The notes below the pieces were generated by a model, which worked only from the letters and a program-made list of their open reading frames with translations, searched no databases and was not told where the DNA came from. From Pseudomonas sp. ok272 (GTDB taxonomy: Bacteria > Pseudomonadota > Gammaproteobacteria > Pseudomonadales > Pseudomonadaceae), in NCBI RefSeq assembly GCF_900109995.1, contig NZ_FOCB01000017.1, forward strand, positions 34,827-98,826: a stretch of 64,000 nt of DNA, written 5' to 3'. Made by a program: the position numbers and the translations under genes. Of the stretch, positions 16,540 through 25,454 are shown in pieces; position 1 is the first letter of the stretch, and each line of letters begins with the position of its first letter.

Positions 16540-16605
16540 AATATGAAAGTGAATAAAAGGTATTGTTCAGGAATAAAAACCCTCGGTATCTTCCCTCTCA
16601 CGCCA
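16540..16605 (+). promoter_or_regulatory. AT-rich promoter region of the MetQ-like gene
   Basis: The segment has GGAATATGAAAGTGAATAAA and then GGAATAAAAACCCTCGGTATCT, closely matching the layout upstream of the hydrolase gene. It sits 70-130 bases before the start codon. Control by CysB, or by the nearby sigma-54 activator, is inference; no convincing -24/-12 sigma-54 promoter was found. Confidence 0.4.
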
Positions 16606-16670
16606 CTGATAGCTCTTCACTGGCACCCTACGTTTAAGCTGTTGTCGACAACGACAAATAAGGACACTGC

Positions 16671-17453
16671 ATGAAAAAGGTTTTGTTGTTCACCGCATTG
16701 GCGGCTGCCCTGGCTGCGGGTTTGGCTCAAGCGAATGAGAAGTTGGTAGTGGCCGCGACGCCGGTGCCTCATGCCGAGATTCTTGAGCTGATCAAGCCGG
16801 CGCTTGCCAAAGAAGGCGTGGACCTGGAAATCAAGGTGTTCACCGACTACGTGCAGCCCAACGTACAGGTCGATCAGAAGCGTCTGGACGCCAACTATTT
16901 CCAGACCCTGCCGTACCTGAAGAGTTTCAACGAAGGCAAAGGCACTAATCTGGTAACGGTGATCGGCGTTCATGTCGAGCCGTTCGGGGGTTACTCGAAG
17001 AAGGTCAAGTCCCTGGCTGAACTCAAGGATGGCGCCACCATCGCTATCCCGAACGAAGGCAGTAACAGCGGCCGTGCGCTGATTCTGTTGCAGAAGGCTG
17101 GCCTGATCGAGTTGAAAGACCCGACAAACGCCGTGTCCACGCCCAAGGACATCGCCAAGAACCCGCACAACTTCAAGTTCAAGGAGCTGGAGTCGGCCAT
17201 GCTGCCGCGTGTGCTGGATCAGGTCGATCTGGACATGATCAACACCAACTACGCGCTGGAAGCGGGCCTGAATCCGGCCAAAGATGCGCTGCTGATCGAA
17301 GGGCCGGATTCGCCTTACGTGAACTTCCTGGTGGCACGTCCTGACAACAAGGACAGCGTGGCGATCCAGAAGCTGGCCAAGGCCCTGACCAGCCCGGAAG
17401 TCAAAGCGTTCATCGAGAAGAAATACAGCGGTGCGGTGTTGCCGGCGTTCTGA
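16671..17453 (+). CDS. MetQ/NlpA family periplasmic binding protein (orphan)
   Basis: This 260-residue periplasmic protein is related to the methionine-binding MetQ. A signal peptide ends AGLAQA before NEKLVVAATPVPHAE; there is no lipobox cysteine, so it is probably soluble. The segments DYVQPNVQVDQKRLDANYFQ and IPNEGSNSGRALILLQKAGL are hallmarks of the family. No MetN ATPase or MetI permease gene is adjacent, so it either uses a transporter encoded elsewhere or acts as a sensor or scavenger. The association with an SfnR-like activator and an AT-rich promoter suggests a sulfur ligand. AAGGA precedes the ATG. Confidence 0.9.
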   Translation: MKKVLLFTALAAALAAGLAQANEKLVVAATPVPHAEILELIKPALAKEGVDLEIKVFTDYVQPNVQVDQKRLDANYFQTLPYLKSFNEGKGTNLVTVIGVHVEPFGGYSKKVKSLAELKDGATIAIPNEGSNSGRALILLQKAGLIELKDPTNAVSTPKDIAKNPHNFKFKELESAMLPRVLDQVDLDMINTNYALEAGLNPAKDALLIEGPDSPYVNFLVARPDNKDSVAIQKLAKALTSPEVKAFIEKKYSGAVLPAF

Positions 17454-17480
17454 TCACGCGGTAAGCCCGACCAAGGTTTC

Positions 17481-17515
17481 AACGCCGACGGCTGATCCAG
17501 CGTCGGCGTTTTTTA
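17481..17515 (+). terminator. Rho-independent terminator of the MetQ-like gene
   Basis: AACGCCGACG and CGTCGGCGTT form a 10-bp stem with a 10-base loop, followed by a T tract (TTTTTT). It lies 28 bases after the stop codon. Confidence 0.9.
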
Positions 17516-17760
17516 TTGTGGTTGGAGCGCCCGGCGCAGGGCGATCAACCACTTCAAGGCATCTTGCGGGTCCATGCGCTTGGCGGGTGTTGCGTCAGTC
17601 ATTTCAATTATCTAGGTCGGTGCTCGGCCGTGGAGTGTGGCGCCAGGTTGTTTGACCTGGGAGGGACGAGCTTAAAAAAGGAACCTTCCTACAGCGATGG
17701 GTAAAACAGCTGTCCGCCGCTGGTGCGACAGGAGCCCCCAAAGGCACCCATCGACCTCGT
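17516..17760. other. Gap between the MetQ-like gene and the AAA ATPase gene
   Basis: No recognisable gene lies here. On the minus strand a 29-codon frame (17513-17602, product starting MTDATPAKRMDPQDALKWL) has an ATG but no clear ribosome-binding site. CGATGGGT at 17694 and ACCCATCG at 17744 form a short inverted repeat. The segment is not REP-derived. Confidence 0.4.
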
Positions 17761-18921
17761 TCAATCCGGCCAGCGCCATGCCGGCTCATCCAGTATTCCT
17801 TGGCCGACGACCTCGGTCTGGCCGATGTTTTTCTCCAGCACGATGGCATTGCACCCGGGGTCTTGCTGCAACGCTGCGATCAGGCGGCTGGCGTGGGACA
17901 CCACCCACACCTGGCACTCATGGGACGCCCGGATGATCAACCGCGCCAGCGCCGGCAGCAGGTCCGGGTGCAGGCTGGTTTCCGGTTCGTTGAGGACCAT
18001 CAGCGTCGGTGGCCGTGGGGTCAGCAGGGCGGCGACCAGCAGCAGGTAGCGCAAGGTGCCGTCCGACAGCTCGGCGGCGGACAGCGGCCGTAGCAAGCCT
18101 TCTTGATAGAACTCGATGGCAAAGCGCGCGCCTTGTAGCGGCTGGATGTGCAGTCGGGCGCCGGGGAAGGCGTCGCTGATCGCGGTGTGCAGGGCCTGGG
18201 GATCGCCGATTTCCAGGATGGTTTGCAGCGCGGCTGCCAGGTCGCGGCCGTCGTGGTGCAGCACTGGGGTGCGGGTGCCCAGTTGCGGTTGGCGCACGGG
18301 GGCATCGGCGTCACTGCGAAAGTGATCGTAGAAGCGCCAGCGGCGGATGAACTCGCGCAGTTGCAGGACCTCGGGCGAGCTGCTCAGGCTGCCGACCTGA
18401 TCGAACAGGCTGTCGAAGGTCGGCGTGTGCTGGGCCAGCACTTCCCAGGTGCGCTCGACCCGTGAGCGCACCACGGGCCCGGTGCGGTTGACCAGCAGGG
18501 CGGCGGGGCGGTACACGGCGCCGGCCCAGATGCATTCACGCTTGATTTCCGGGTCCAGGGCAAACGCCGAGCTCGACAGCTCCGGCAGGCCCAGGGCGAT
18601 GGCGTAGCTGAAGTCCTCGGCGGCAAACCCCAGGCGCAGGCGTTTGGGGCCCTGGTGCACCGACGCCTGGATGGGCACATCACCGTTGCGCATGCGCCGG
18701 CTGATGGTTTGCGGGCCGGCCCAGAACGTCGAATCCAGCCCGCCCTCGCGCGCCAGGGCGTTGACCACACCGCCCTGGGCCGTCTCGGCCAGCAGGCGCA
18801 AGGCGCGGTAGAGGTTGGACTTGCCGCTGCCATTGGGTCCGGTAATCAGGTTCAGGCGCCCGAGCGGGATCACCAGCGTATTGATCGAGCGGTAATGGGC
18901 GACGGCGAGGGTCTTGAGCAT
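17761..18921 (-). CDS. RecF/OLD-like AAA family ATPase (COG4637 type)
   Basis: This 386-residue predicted ATPase has an N-terminal Walker A GPNGSGKS at 28-35, the ABC-like signature LSDGTLRYLLL and a C-terminal Walker B region TLMVLNEPETSLHPDLLPAL with an asparagine before the catalytic EPE. The switch histidine region is VVSHASRLI. The split ATPase halves with about 250 residues between them match the SMC/RecF/OLD superfamily. Such proteins act in DNA repair, overcoming lysogenization defect (OLD) or as parts of defence systems, but a lone gene like this has no assigned function. It stands alone on the minus strand. Confidence 0.82.
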   Translation of the reverse strand: MLKTLAVAHYRSINTLVIPLGRLNLITGPNGSGKSNLYRALRLLAETAQGGVVNALAREGGLDSTFWAGPQTISRRMRNGDVPIQASVHQGPKRLRLGFAAEDFSYAIALGLPELSSSAFALDPEIKRECIWAGAVYRPAALLVNRTGPVVRSRVERTWEVLAQHTPTFDSLFDQVGSLSSSPEVLQLREFIRRWRFYDHFRSDADAPVRQPQLGTRTPVLHHDGRDLAAALQTILEIGDPQALHTAISDAFPGARLHIQPLQGARFAIEFYQEGLLRPLSAAELSDGTLRYLLLVAALLTPRPPTLMVLNEPETSLHPDLLPALARLIIRASHECQVWVVSHASRLIAALQQDPGCNAIVLEKNIGQTEVVGQGILDEPAWRWPD

Positions 18922-19176
18922 CCGCGTATTCCTTCAACAGCGGGACGGGGCATGCTGCATTGAAAGTGAACACTTAATCTGTGGCAAGCGCGCTCGTTCA
19001 CTCTCCGGAGAGGGATTTTGCCAGGATGTGTCAGCGGCGACACGAAGCCGTCTGCACACGGTGGCAAACGCGCCTGCTACGCCGTTCTTGCGATTGATTG
19101 CGGTCTATCAATGCGCCGTTTTTTCCCTGATCTAAGCTCTCAAGCGTATTTGCCCCCAAACTGCCAAGGAGCCTGC

Positions 19177-20274
19177 ATGGCTGGTCCTGGATGGAAGATA
19201 GTCGTTGGCCTGAGTCTTTTAACCGTGCTGACGGCATGTGGTGAAAAAAAGCCGGTTGAAAAGGAACGCCCCAGGGTGTTTGTGCAGGAGGTCCAGCCTG
19301 CTGATTTCGCGGCTTCAGTCACCTTGACCGGCGATATCCAGGCCCGGGTGCAGACGCAGTTGTCGTTTCGCGTCGGCGGCAAGATTATCCAGCGCATGGT
19401 CGATGTGGGCGACCGGGTGACGGCCAAGCAGGTCCTGGCGCGACTCGATCCCAAGGACTTGCAGACCAATGTCGACTCGGCCCAGGCCCAGGTGGTGGCC
19501 GAGCAGGCGCGGGTCAAGCAGACGGCCGCGGCGTTTGTCCGCCAGCAGAAACTGTTGCCCAAGGCCTACACCAGCCAAAGTGAATATGACTCGGCCCAGG
19601 CGGCACTGTTGAGTAGCCAGAGCGCCCTGGCCGCCGCCCAGGCGCAACTGGCCAATGCCCGCGATCAATTGAGCTATACCGCGCTGATTGCCGACGCCTC
19701 CGGTGTGATCACCGAGCGCCAGGCCGAGGTCGGGCAAGTGGTGCAGGCCACGGTGCCGATTTTCAGCCTGGCCCAGGACGGTGAGCGCGATGCGGTGTTC
19801 AACGTCTATGAGTCACTGTTGCTGGACACCCCGCAAGACAAGTCGATCGTGGTCAGCCTGCTCGACAATCCGAAGATCAAGGCCTCTGGCACCGTGCGCG
19901 AAGTGACGCCGGCGGTCTCGGCGCAAACCGGCACCGTGCAGATCAAGGTCGCGCTCAAGGAACTGCCCGAGGGCATGCCGCTGGGCGCGGTGGTCAGTGC
20001 CACCGGTAAGGTGGCGGCACAGAAAGCCGTCGAATTGCCGTGGTCGGCGCTGACCAAGAAACTCAGCGCGCCCGCGGTGTGGCGAGTGGACGAACAGGGC
20101 AAGGCCAACTTGCAGGTAGTCACGGTCGGTCGCTACCAGACCGGGAGTGTGATCATCAGTGATGGGCTGACGGCCGGGGAGAAAATCGTCACGGCCGGCG
20201 GGCAGTTGCTGCATCCCGATGTGCTCGTGGAGATCGCCACGCCGCCTGCCACCGCCACGGGGAACCAGCCATGA
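19177..20274 (+). CDS. RND efflux periplasmic adaptor lipoprotein, first of two (TriA-like)
   Basis: This 365-residue adaptor links an RND pump to an outer-membrane channel. The N-terminus is a lipoprotein signal with lipobox LTAC at about residue 21. A lipoyl/beta-barrel core (VTLTGDIQARVQTQLSFRVG) surrounds an alpha-helical hairpin rich in A and Q (about 90-160). The ATG at 19177 is chosen because AAGGAG lies six bases upstream and the signal peptide then starts correctly; a longer frame from 19018 adds 53 unlikely residues. The second adaptor gene overlaps its stop by 4 bases. Two adaptors plus one RND protein match TriABC of P. aeruginosa. Confidence 0.88.
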   Translation: MAGPGWKIVVGLSLLTVLTACGEKKPVEKERPRVFVQEVQPADFAASVTLTGDIQARVQTQLSFRVGGKIIQRMVDVGDRVTAKQVLARLDPKDLQTNVDSAQAQVVAEQARVKQTAAAFVRQQKLLPKAYTSQSEYDSAQAALLSSQSALAAAQAQLANARDQLSYTALIADASGVITERQAEVGQVVQATVPIFSLAQDGERDAVFNVYESLLLDTPQDKSIVVSLLDNPKIKASGTVREVTPAVSAQTGTVQIKVALKELPEGMPLGAVVSATGKVAAQKAVELPWSALTKKLSAPAVWRVDEQGKANLQVVTVGRYQTGSVIISDGLTAGEKIVTAGGQLLHPDVLVEIATPPATATGNQP

Positions 20275-21338
20275 AGCGCGCGTTGCTGATGTCGCTGGGG
20301 GTGTTGCTGGCCGCCTGCTCCAAGCAAGAACCCCCGCCTGCGCCGGTGCGCCCGGTGCTGTCGATCGAAGTGCGGACCCTGGATCAACAAGACCTCGGGC
20401 GCTTCGCCGGGAGCATCCAGGCGCGCTATGAAAGCAACACCGGCTTTCGTGTCGCAGGACGGATCGCCACCCGCAATGTCGACGTGGGCAGTGAGGTCAA
20501 GGCCGGCACGCTGTTGGCCACCCTCGACCCGACCGATCAGCAGAACCAACTGCGTGCGGCCGAGGGCGATCTGGCGAAGGTCCGTGCGCAGTTGATCAAT
20601 GCCCAGGCCACCGCGCGCCGCCAGCAGGAGTTGTTCAACCAGGGCGTGGGCGCCCAGGCGCAACTGGACATTGCCCAGACCGACCTGAAAACCACCCAGG
20701 CCTCACTGGACCAGGCCAAGGCGGCGGTCAGCCAGGCCCGGGACCAGTTGGGCTACACCCAACTGCGCAACGACCATGACGCCGTCGTGACGGGCTGGTC
20801 GGCCGAGGCCGGGCAAGTGGTGACGGCCGGTCAGCAAGTGGTGACCCTGGCGCGCCCGGATATCAAGGAAGCGGTGATCGACCTGCCGGCAGACCTGGCC
20901 GGGCAGTTACCGGCGGACGTGGTGTTTGCTGTCGAAACCCAGTTGGACCCCAGCATCCACACCACCGCCACGGTGCGTGAAATCGAACCCCAGGCACAAA
21001 GCGCGACCCGCACCCGGCGTGCCCGCCTGACGCTGGCCGACACGCCGAGCGGTTTCCGCCTGGGCACGGCGATCAGCGTGACCTTGCGCACCGCCATCGC
21101 GCCGCGCATCGAACTGCCGCGCAGCGCCTTGCAGGAGGTGGCCGGCAAGCCCCGGGTCTGGGTGATCGACCCGCAGACCCAGACGGTTTCGCCGCGCGAC
21201 GTCACGGTGCTCAGCCGCGACGAGGAGCGGGTGATCCTGGGGCAGGGTGTGACCAATGGCGAGCGCGTGGTCAGCGCCGGTGTGAACAGCCTGGAACCCG
21301 GGCAAAAAGTCAAAATCGACGAGGAAAGCCCGCGATGA
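20271..21338 (+). CDS. RND efflux periplasmic adaptor lipoprotein, second of two (TriB-like)
   Basis: The 355-residue second adaptor has its own lipobox (LLAACSKQ, cysteine near residue 16). A helical hairpin (about 80-160, many QA pairs) is followed by the lipoyl and barrel halves. It shares the fold of its upstream neighbour but is clearly a distinct sequence (IEVRTLDQQDLGRFAGSIQA), not a recent duplicate. Start and stop overlap with the adjacent genes by 4 bases each, so translation is coupled. In TriABC both adaptors are required for pumping; that requirement is inferred here. Confidence 0.88.
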   Translation: MKRALLMSLGVLLAACSKQEPPPAPVRPVLSIEVRTLDQQDLGRFAGSIQARYESNTGFRVAGRIATRNVDVGSEVKAGTLLATLDPTDQQNQLRAAEGDLAKVRAQLINAQATARRQQELFNQGVGAQAQLDIAQTDLKTTQASLDQAKAAVSQARDQLGYTQLRNDHDAVVTGWSAEAGQVVTAGQQVVTLARPDIKEAVIDLPADLAGQLPADVVFAVETQLDPSIHTTATVREIEPQAQSATRTRRARLTLADTPSGFRLGTAISVTLRTAIAPRIELPRSALQEVAGKPRVWVIDPQTQTVSPRDVTVLSRDEERVILGQGVTNGERVVSAGVNSLEPGQKVKIDEESPR

Positions 21339-24300
21339 AAGGGAGTTTCAACTTATCCGAATGGGCCCTCAAGCATCAGTCGTTTGTCTGGTACCTGATG
21401 TTCGTCGCCCTGTTGATGGGCGTGTTCTCCTACCTCAACCTGGGGCGCGAAGAAGACCCCACGTTTGCTACCAAGACCATGGTGATCCAGACCCGCTGGC
21501 CGGGCGCGACCCAGGAGGAAACCCTCAAGCAGGTCACCGATCGCATCGAGAAAAAACTCGAAGAACTCGACACCCTCGACTACGTGAAAAGCTACACCCG
21601 TCCGGGTGAGTCCACGGTGTACGTGTATCTGCTGGACACCACGCCGGCCAAGGCGATCCCGGACATCTGGTACCAGGTGCGCAAGAAGATCGGCGACATC
21701 CGCGGCACCTTTCCCCAGGGCATCCAGGGGCCGTCGTTCAACGATGAGTTCGGTGATGTCTATGGCTCGATCTACGCCTTTACCGCCGACGGCCTGTCGA
21801 TGCGCCAGTTGCGCGACTACGTCGAGCAGGCGCGTATCGAGATCCACAGCGTGCCGGGGCTGGGCAAGGTGGAAATGGTCGGCCAGCAGGACGAGGTGCT
21901 GTACCTGAACTTCTCCACCCGCAAACTGGCCGCGCTGGGCATCGACCAGCGCCAGGTGGTGCAGAGCCTGCAGGCACAAAACGCGGTGACCCCGGCCGGG
22001 GTGATCGAGGCCGGACCGGAGCGGATCTCGGTGCGCACCTCCGGGCAGTTCGCCTCGGAGAAGGACCTGGCGGCGGTGAACCTGAAGCTCAACGACCGCT
22101 TCTATCGCCTGGCCGATATCGCTGAGATCAGCCGTGGCTACGTCGACCCGGCCGCGCCGATGTTTCGCTTCAACGGCCAGCCGGCCATTGGCCTGGCGAT
22201 CAACATGAAGGCTGGCGGCAACATCCAGGTGTTCGGCAAGGCGCTGCACGCGCGCATGCTTGAGCTGACCGCCGACCTGCCGGTGGGGGTCGGCATCCAC
22301 ATGGTTTCCGACCAGGCCCAGGTGGTCGAAGAAGCCGTCGGCGGCTTTACCCGCGCGCTGTTCGAGGCCGTGATCATCGTGCTGGTGGTCAGCTTCATCA
22401 GCCTGGGGGTGCGCGCCGGGCTGGTGGTGGCGTGCTCGATCCCGCTGGTGCTGGCGATGGTCTTTGTGTTCATGGAGTACAGCGGCATCACCATGCAGCG
22501 GATCTCGTTGGGTGCGCTGATCATCGCCCTCGGCCTGTTGGTGGATGACGCGATGATCACGGTGGAGATGATGGTCTCGCGCCTTGAAATGGGGGACACC
22601 AAGGAGCAGGCCGCGACCTTTGCCTATACCTCGACCGCGTTCCCGATGCTCACCGGGACCCTGGTGACCGTCGCCGGCTTTGTGCCGATTGGCCTGAACT
22701 CAAGCTCGGCGGGCGAGTACACCTTTACCCTGTTTGCGGTGATCGCGGTGGCGATGCTGGTGTCGTGGGTCGTCGCGGTGCTGTTCGCCCCGGTGATCGG
22801 GGTGCACATCCTCAGTACCCACGTAAAACCCCATGCCGCCGAGCCTGGGCCGGTCGGCCGGGCGTTCAATAGCGGGTTGTTGTGGTGCTTGCGCAATCGC
22901 TGGTGGGCCATCGGGATCACGTTGCTGTGCTTCGCGTTGTCGGTGGTCGGCATGCGGTTCGTCCAGAACCAGTTCTTCCCGTCCTCCGACCGCCCGGAAA
23001 TCCTGGTGGACCTGGACCTGCCGCAAAACGCCTCGATCGAGGAGACCCGCAAGGCGGTCGATCGCCTGGAAGCGACGCTCAAGGGCGACCCCGACATCGT
23101 GCGGTGGAGCACCTACATTGGCCAGGGCGCGATTCGTTTCTACCTGCCGCTCGATCAGCAACTGCAGAACCCCTACTACGCGCAACTGGTGATCGTCAGC
23201 AAGGACTTCAAGGCGCGCGAAGCGCTCAGCCAGCGCCTGCGTGAACGCCTGCGCGAGGACTTCGTGGGTATTGGCAGCTACGTGCAGGCGTTGGAAATGG
23301 GCCCGCCGGTGGGGCGGCCGATCCAGTACCGGATCAGTGGCAAGGACATCGACCAGGTGCGCAAGCTCGCCATCGACCTGGCCAGCGTGCTGGACCAGAG
23401 CTCGCACATCGGCGAGATCATTTTCGACTGGAACGAACCGGGCAAGGTGCTGCGCGTCGACATTGCCCAGGACAAGGCGCGGCAGTTTGGCTTGTCGTCC
23501 GAAGACGTCGCGAGCTTGATGAACGGCATTGTCAGCGGCTCGACCGTGACCCAGGTCGACGATGACATCTACCTGATCAACGTGATCGGGCGCGCGGTGG
23601 ATGCCGAGCGGGGCACGCCGGAAACCTTGCAGAACCTGCAGATTGTCACGCCCAGCGGGACGTCGATCCCGCTGCTGTCGTTTGCCACGGTGCGTTATGA
23701 GCTGGAGCAGCCGCTGGTCTGGCGTCGCGACCGTAAGCCGACCATCACCGTTAAGGCGGCGGTGCGCGATGAGATCCAGCCCACCGACCTGGTCAAGGTG
23801 CTCAAGCCGGACATCGATGCGTTCGCCGCCAGCCTGCCGCCCGGTTACTCGGTTGCCACCGGCGGGACGGTGGAGTCCAGCGGCAAGGCCCAGGGCCCTA
23901 TCGCCAAGGTTGTGCCGCTGATGCTGTTCTTGATGGCGACCTTCCTGATGATTCAGTTGCACAGTGTGCAGAAGCTGTTCCTGGTGATCAGCGTGGCGCC
24001 GCTGGGCTTGATTGGTGTGGTGCTGGCGCTGGTGCCGACGGGGACGCCGATGGGGTTTGTGGCGATCCTGGGGATCCTGGCGCTGATTGGGATCATCATT
24101 CGTAACTCGGTGATTTTGGTGACGCAGATTGATGCGTTCGAGCGGGAGGGGTATTCGCCGTGGGATGCAGTGGTGCAGGCGACGGAGCATCGCCGTCGGC
24201 CGATTTTGCTCACGGCCGCGGCGGCCAGTATGGGGATGATTCCGATTGCGCGGGAGGTGTTCTGGGGGCCGATGGCGTACGCGATGATTGGCGGGATTGT

Positions 24301-24385
24301 GGCGGCGACGTTGCTGACGTTGTTGTTTTTGCCGGCGTTGTATGTGGCTTGGTACAGGATCAAGGAGCCGGTGAAGACGGGCTGA
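21335..24385 (+). CDS. RND efflux transporter, inner-membrane pump (TriC-like)
   Basis: This 1016-residue HAE1-type RND proton antiporter has 12 expected membrane segments. The opening LSEWALKHQSFVWYLM and the block NLGREEDPTFATKTMVI are typical of the TriC/VexK type. TM4 carries the conserved aspartate pair in LLVDDAMITVEMM. Two large periplasmic domains (about residues 40-330 and 560-850) are present. Full length matches TriC. No outer-membrane factor gene is adjacent, as in TriABC, which recruits OpmH from elsewhere. Substrates (triclosan, SDS, others) are known only for the P. aeruginosa pump. Confidence 0.9.
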   Translation: MKGSFNLSEWALKHQSFVWYLMFVALLMGVFSYLNLGREEDPTFATKTMVIQTRWPGATQEETLKQVTDRIEKKLEELDTLDYVKSYTRPGESTVYVYLLDTTPAKAIPDIWYQVRKKIGDIRGTFPQGIQGPSFNDEFGDVYGSIYAFTADGLSMRQLRDYVEQARIEIHSVPGLGKVEMVGQQDEVLYLNFSTRKLAALGIDQRQVVQSLQAQNAVTPAGVIEAGPERISVRTSGQFASEKDLAAVNLKLNDRFYRLADIAEISRGYVDPAAPMFRFNGQPAIGLAINMKAGGNIQVFGKALHARMLELTADLPVGVGIHMVSDQAQVVEEAVGGFTRALFEAVIIVLVVSFISLGVRAGLVVACSIPLVLAMVFVFMEYSGITMQRISLGALIIALGLLVDDAMITVEMMVSRLEMGDTKEQAATFAYTSTAFPMLTGTLVTVAGFVPIGLNSSSAGEYTFTLFAVIAVAMLVSWVVAVLFAPVIGVHILSTHVKPHAAEPGPVGRAFNSGLLWCLRNRWWAIGITLLCFALSVVGMRFVQNQFFPSSDRPEILVDLDLPQNASIEETRKAVDRLEATLKGDPDIVRWSTYIGQGAIRFYLPLDQQLQNPYYAQLVIVSKDFKAREALSQRLRERLREDFVGIGSYVQALEMGPPVGRPIQYRISGKDIDQVRKLAIDLASVLDQSSHIGEIIFDWNEPGKVLRVDIAQDKARQFGLSSEDVASLMNGIVSGSTVTQVDDDIYLINVIGRAVDAERGTPETLQNLQIVTPSGTSIPLLSFATVRYELEQPLVWRRDRKPTITVKAAVRDEIQPTDLVKVLKPDIDAFAASLPPGYSVATGGTVESSGKAQGPIAKVVPLMLFLMATFLMIQLHSVQKLFLVISVAPLGLIGVVLALVPTGTPMGFVAILGILALIGIIIRNSVILVTQIDAFEREGYSPWDAVVQATEHRRRPILLTAAAASMGMIPIAREVFWGPMAYAMIGGIVAATLLTLLFLPALYVAWYRIKEPVKTG

Positions 24386-24424
24386 CAGGCGGCCCGGCTC
24401 TGGCGGGTGTGCCCAGATCCCTTT

Positions 24425-24535
24425 TGTGGGAGCGGGCTTGTCGGATCGCCGCACCGTCGCGATGGCGACCTTCCAGCTGACCTGATTCTTCAGGTGTACT
24501 CGGTCCTTTGTGGGAGCGAGCCCGCTCGCGAAGAC
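24425..24535. repeat. Two single REP units
   Basis: TTGTGGGAGCGGGCTTGTCG (24425) is a truncated unit and TTTGTGGGAGCGAGCCCGCT (24508) a fuller one, both in direct orientation with no facing partner. Confidence 0.65.
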
Positions 24536-24559
24536 GGCCTCAAGCATTGCATCACCCAC

Positions 24560-24599
24560 GAAACAGGCGACGTCCTTTCGGCTGTCGCCTGTTTCTTTG
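24560..24599 (+). terminator. Terminator of the RND pump operon
   Basis: AAACAGGCGAC and GTCGCCTGTTT form an 11-bp stem around a 12-base loop, followed by CTTTGTC. It is 175 bases downstream of the pump gene; the stem also faces the convergent methyltransferase gene, so it may work both ways. Confidence 0.75.
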
Positions 24600-24651
24600 T
24601 CGCTATTTCGGCCAGTCGTAGCTATCCAGTGTTCGCTCTACCAGCCGCGGT

Positions 24652-25284
24652 TCAAACCTTGCGCCAAACACTCGCCAACCAGGGCTGTTGTTCACGCGGT
24701 AGCCCAGCCGGTCGGTAGTAGTGTTCCAGTTCGACAAACCCGGCCTCGGTCAGCAGTGCTTGCCAGGCTGTCAGGTCGTGATAGGCGCCAAAGCGTTGGC
24801 CGTTCCAGCCTTCGCGGTTGTCGCCGCGGGGGTTGGAGCTGAATAGCACGCCGTTGGGTTTGAGGCTGGCGTGCAATTGTTTCAGTACCCGTGGCAGTTC
24901 CTGCACGGGGATGTGAAACAGCACGGCATTGGCGAAGAGGCCGTCGAAGTGTTCGGCCGGCAGGTCGAGGTTGAGGAAGTCCTGGTGCCAGACTTCACAA
25001 CCGCTGTCCTCGCGGGCCATGTGCACGAATTGCGCTGAGCCATCCAGGCCGATGGCGACATGGCCCAGGCGGGTGAAGGTCTGCAGGTCGCGCCCCGGGC
25101 CGCAGCCGAAGTCGAGCACGGTGAAGGGCGCCGAGCCCTGGATGTGCCGCAGCAGCGCGTCGATGTTCTGGCTGACGTCGTGGTCGCGGGTGCCTTCGCG
25201 AAAGCTCTCGGCCACGTGGTTGTAGTTGCCCAGGGTGGTGGCGGTGATGCGTTCGAGGTCGTCGGGGGTGTGTTTCATGGCCAT
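24652..25284 (-). CDS. Class I SAM-dependent methyltransferase
   Basis: This 210-residue cytoplasmic methyltransferase has the SAM-binding motif I VLDFGCGPGRDL (about residues 55-66), the acidic motif GLDGS and the later block FDGLFANAVLFHIP. The fold is the Methyltransf_11/25 type. The substrate cannot be inferred; it is a single gene downstream of the convergent RND operon. An alternative start two codons in (MKHTPDD) is as likely, since no clear Shine-Dalgarno marks either. Nothing ties it to the pump except position. Confidence 0.85.
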   Translation of the reverse strand: MAMKHTPDDLERITATTLGNYNHVAESFREGTRDHDVSQNIDALLRHIQGSAPFTVLDFGCGPGRDLQTFTRLGHVAIGLDGSAQFVHMAREDSGCEVWHQDFLNLDLPAEHFDGLFANAVLFHIPVQELPRVLKQLHASLKPNGVLFSSNPRGDNREGWNGQRFGAYHDLTAWQALLTEAGFVELEHYYRPAGLPREQQPWLASVWRKV

Positions 25285-25454
25285 CTACACAGGTGAAGGG
25301 ACAGGGGCTGACTATAAGCGTTTTTGCACCCGCGACGGTTTATCGTAGCGGTGATTGCTTGCCGTATCGGCTAAGCGAACAGTCCTTCACGGGTCAGGAA
25401 ACGCCTTGGGCGTGAGGCGTCAGGCTCCCGATGTGGGGCAATGGCAACACCGCC

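Noticed and set aside
16618..16634. Possible -24/-12 sigma-54 promoter before the MetQ-like gene (TGGCACCCTACGTTT)
   Set aside because: The -24 element fits but the -12 GC is missing, so it is not convincing.
17513..17602. 29-codon minus-strand frame (MTDATPAKRMDPQDALKWL...)
   Set aside because: No ribosome-binding site and it overlaps the MetQ-like terminator; could be real but not supportable from this sequence alone.
22700..24559. Minus-strand frame of 619 codons opposite the RND pump gene
   Set aside because: It shadows a complete RND transporter and has no domain of its own.
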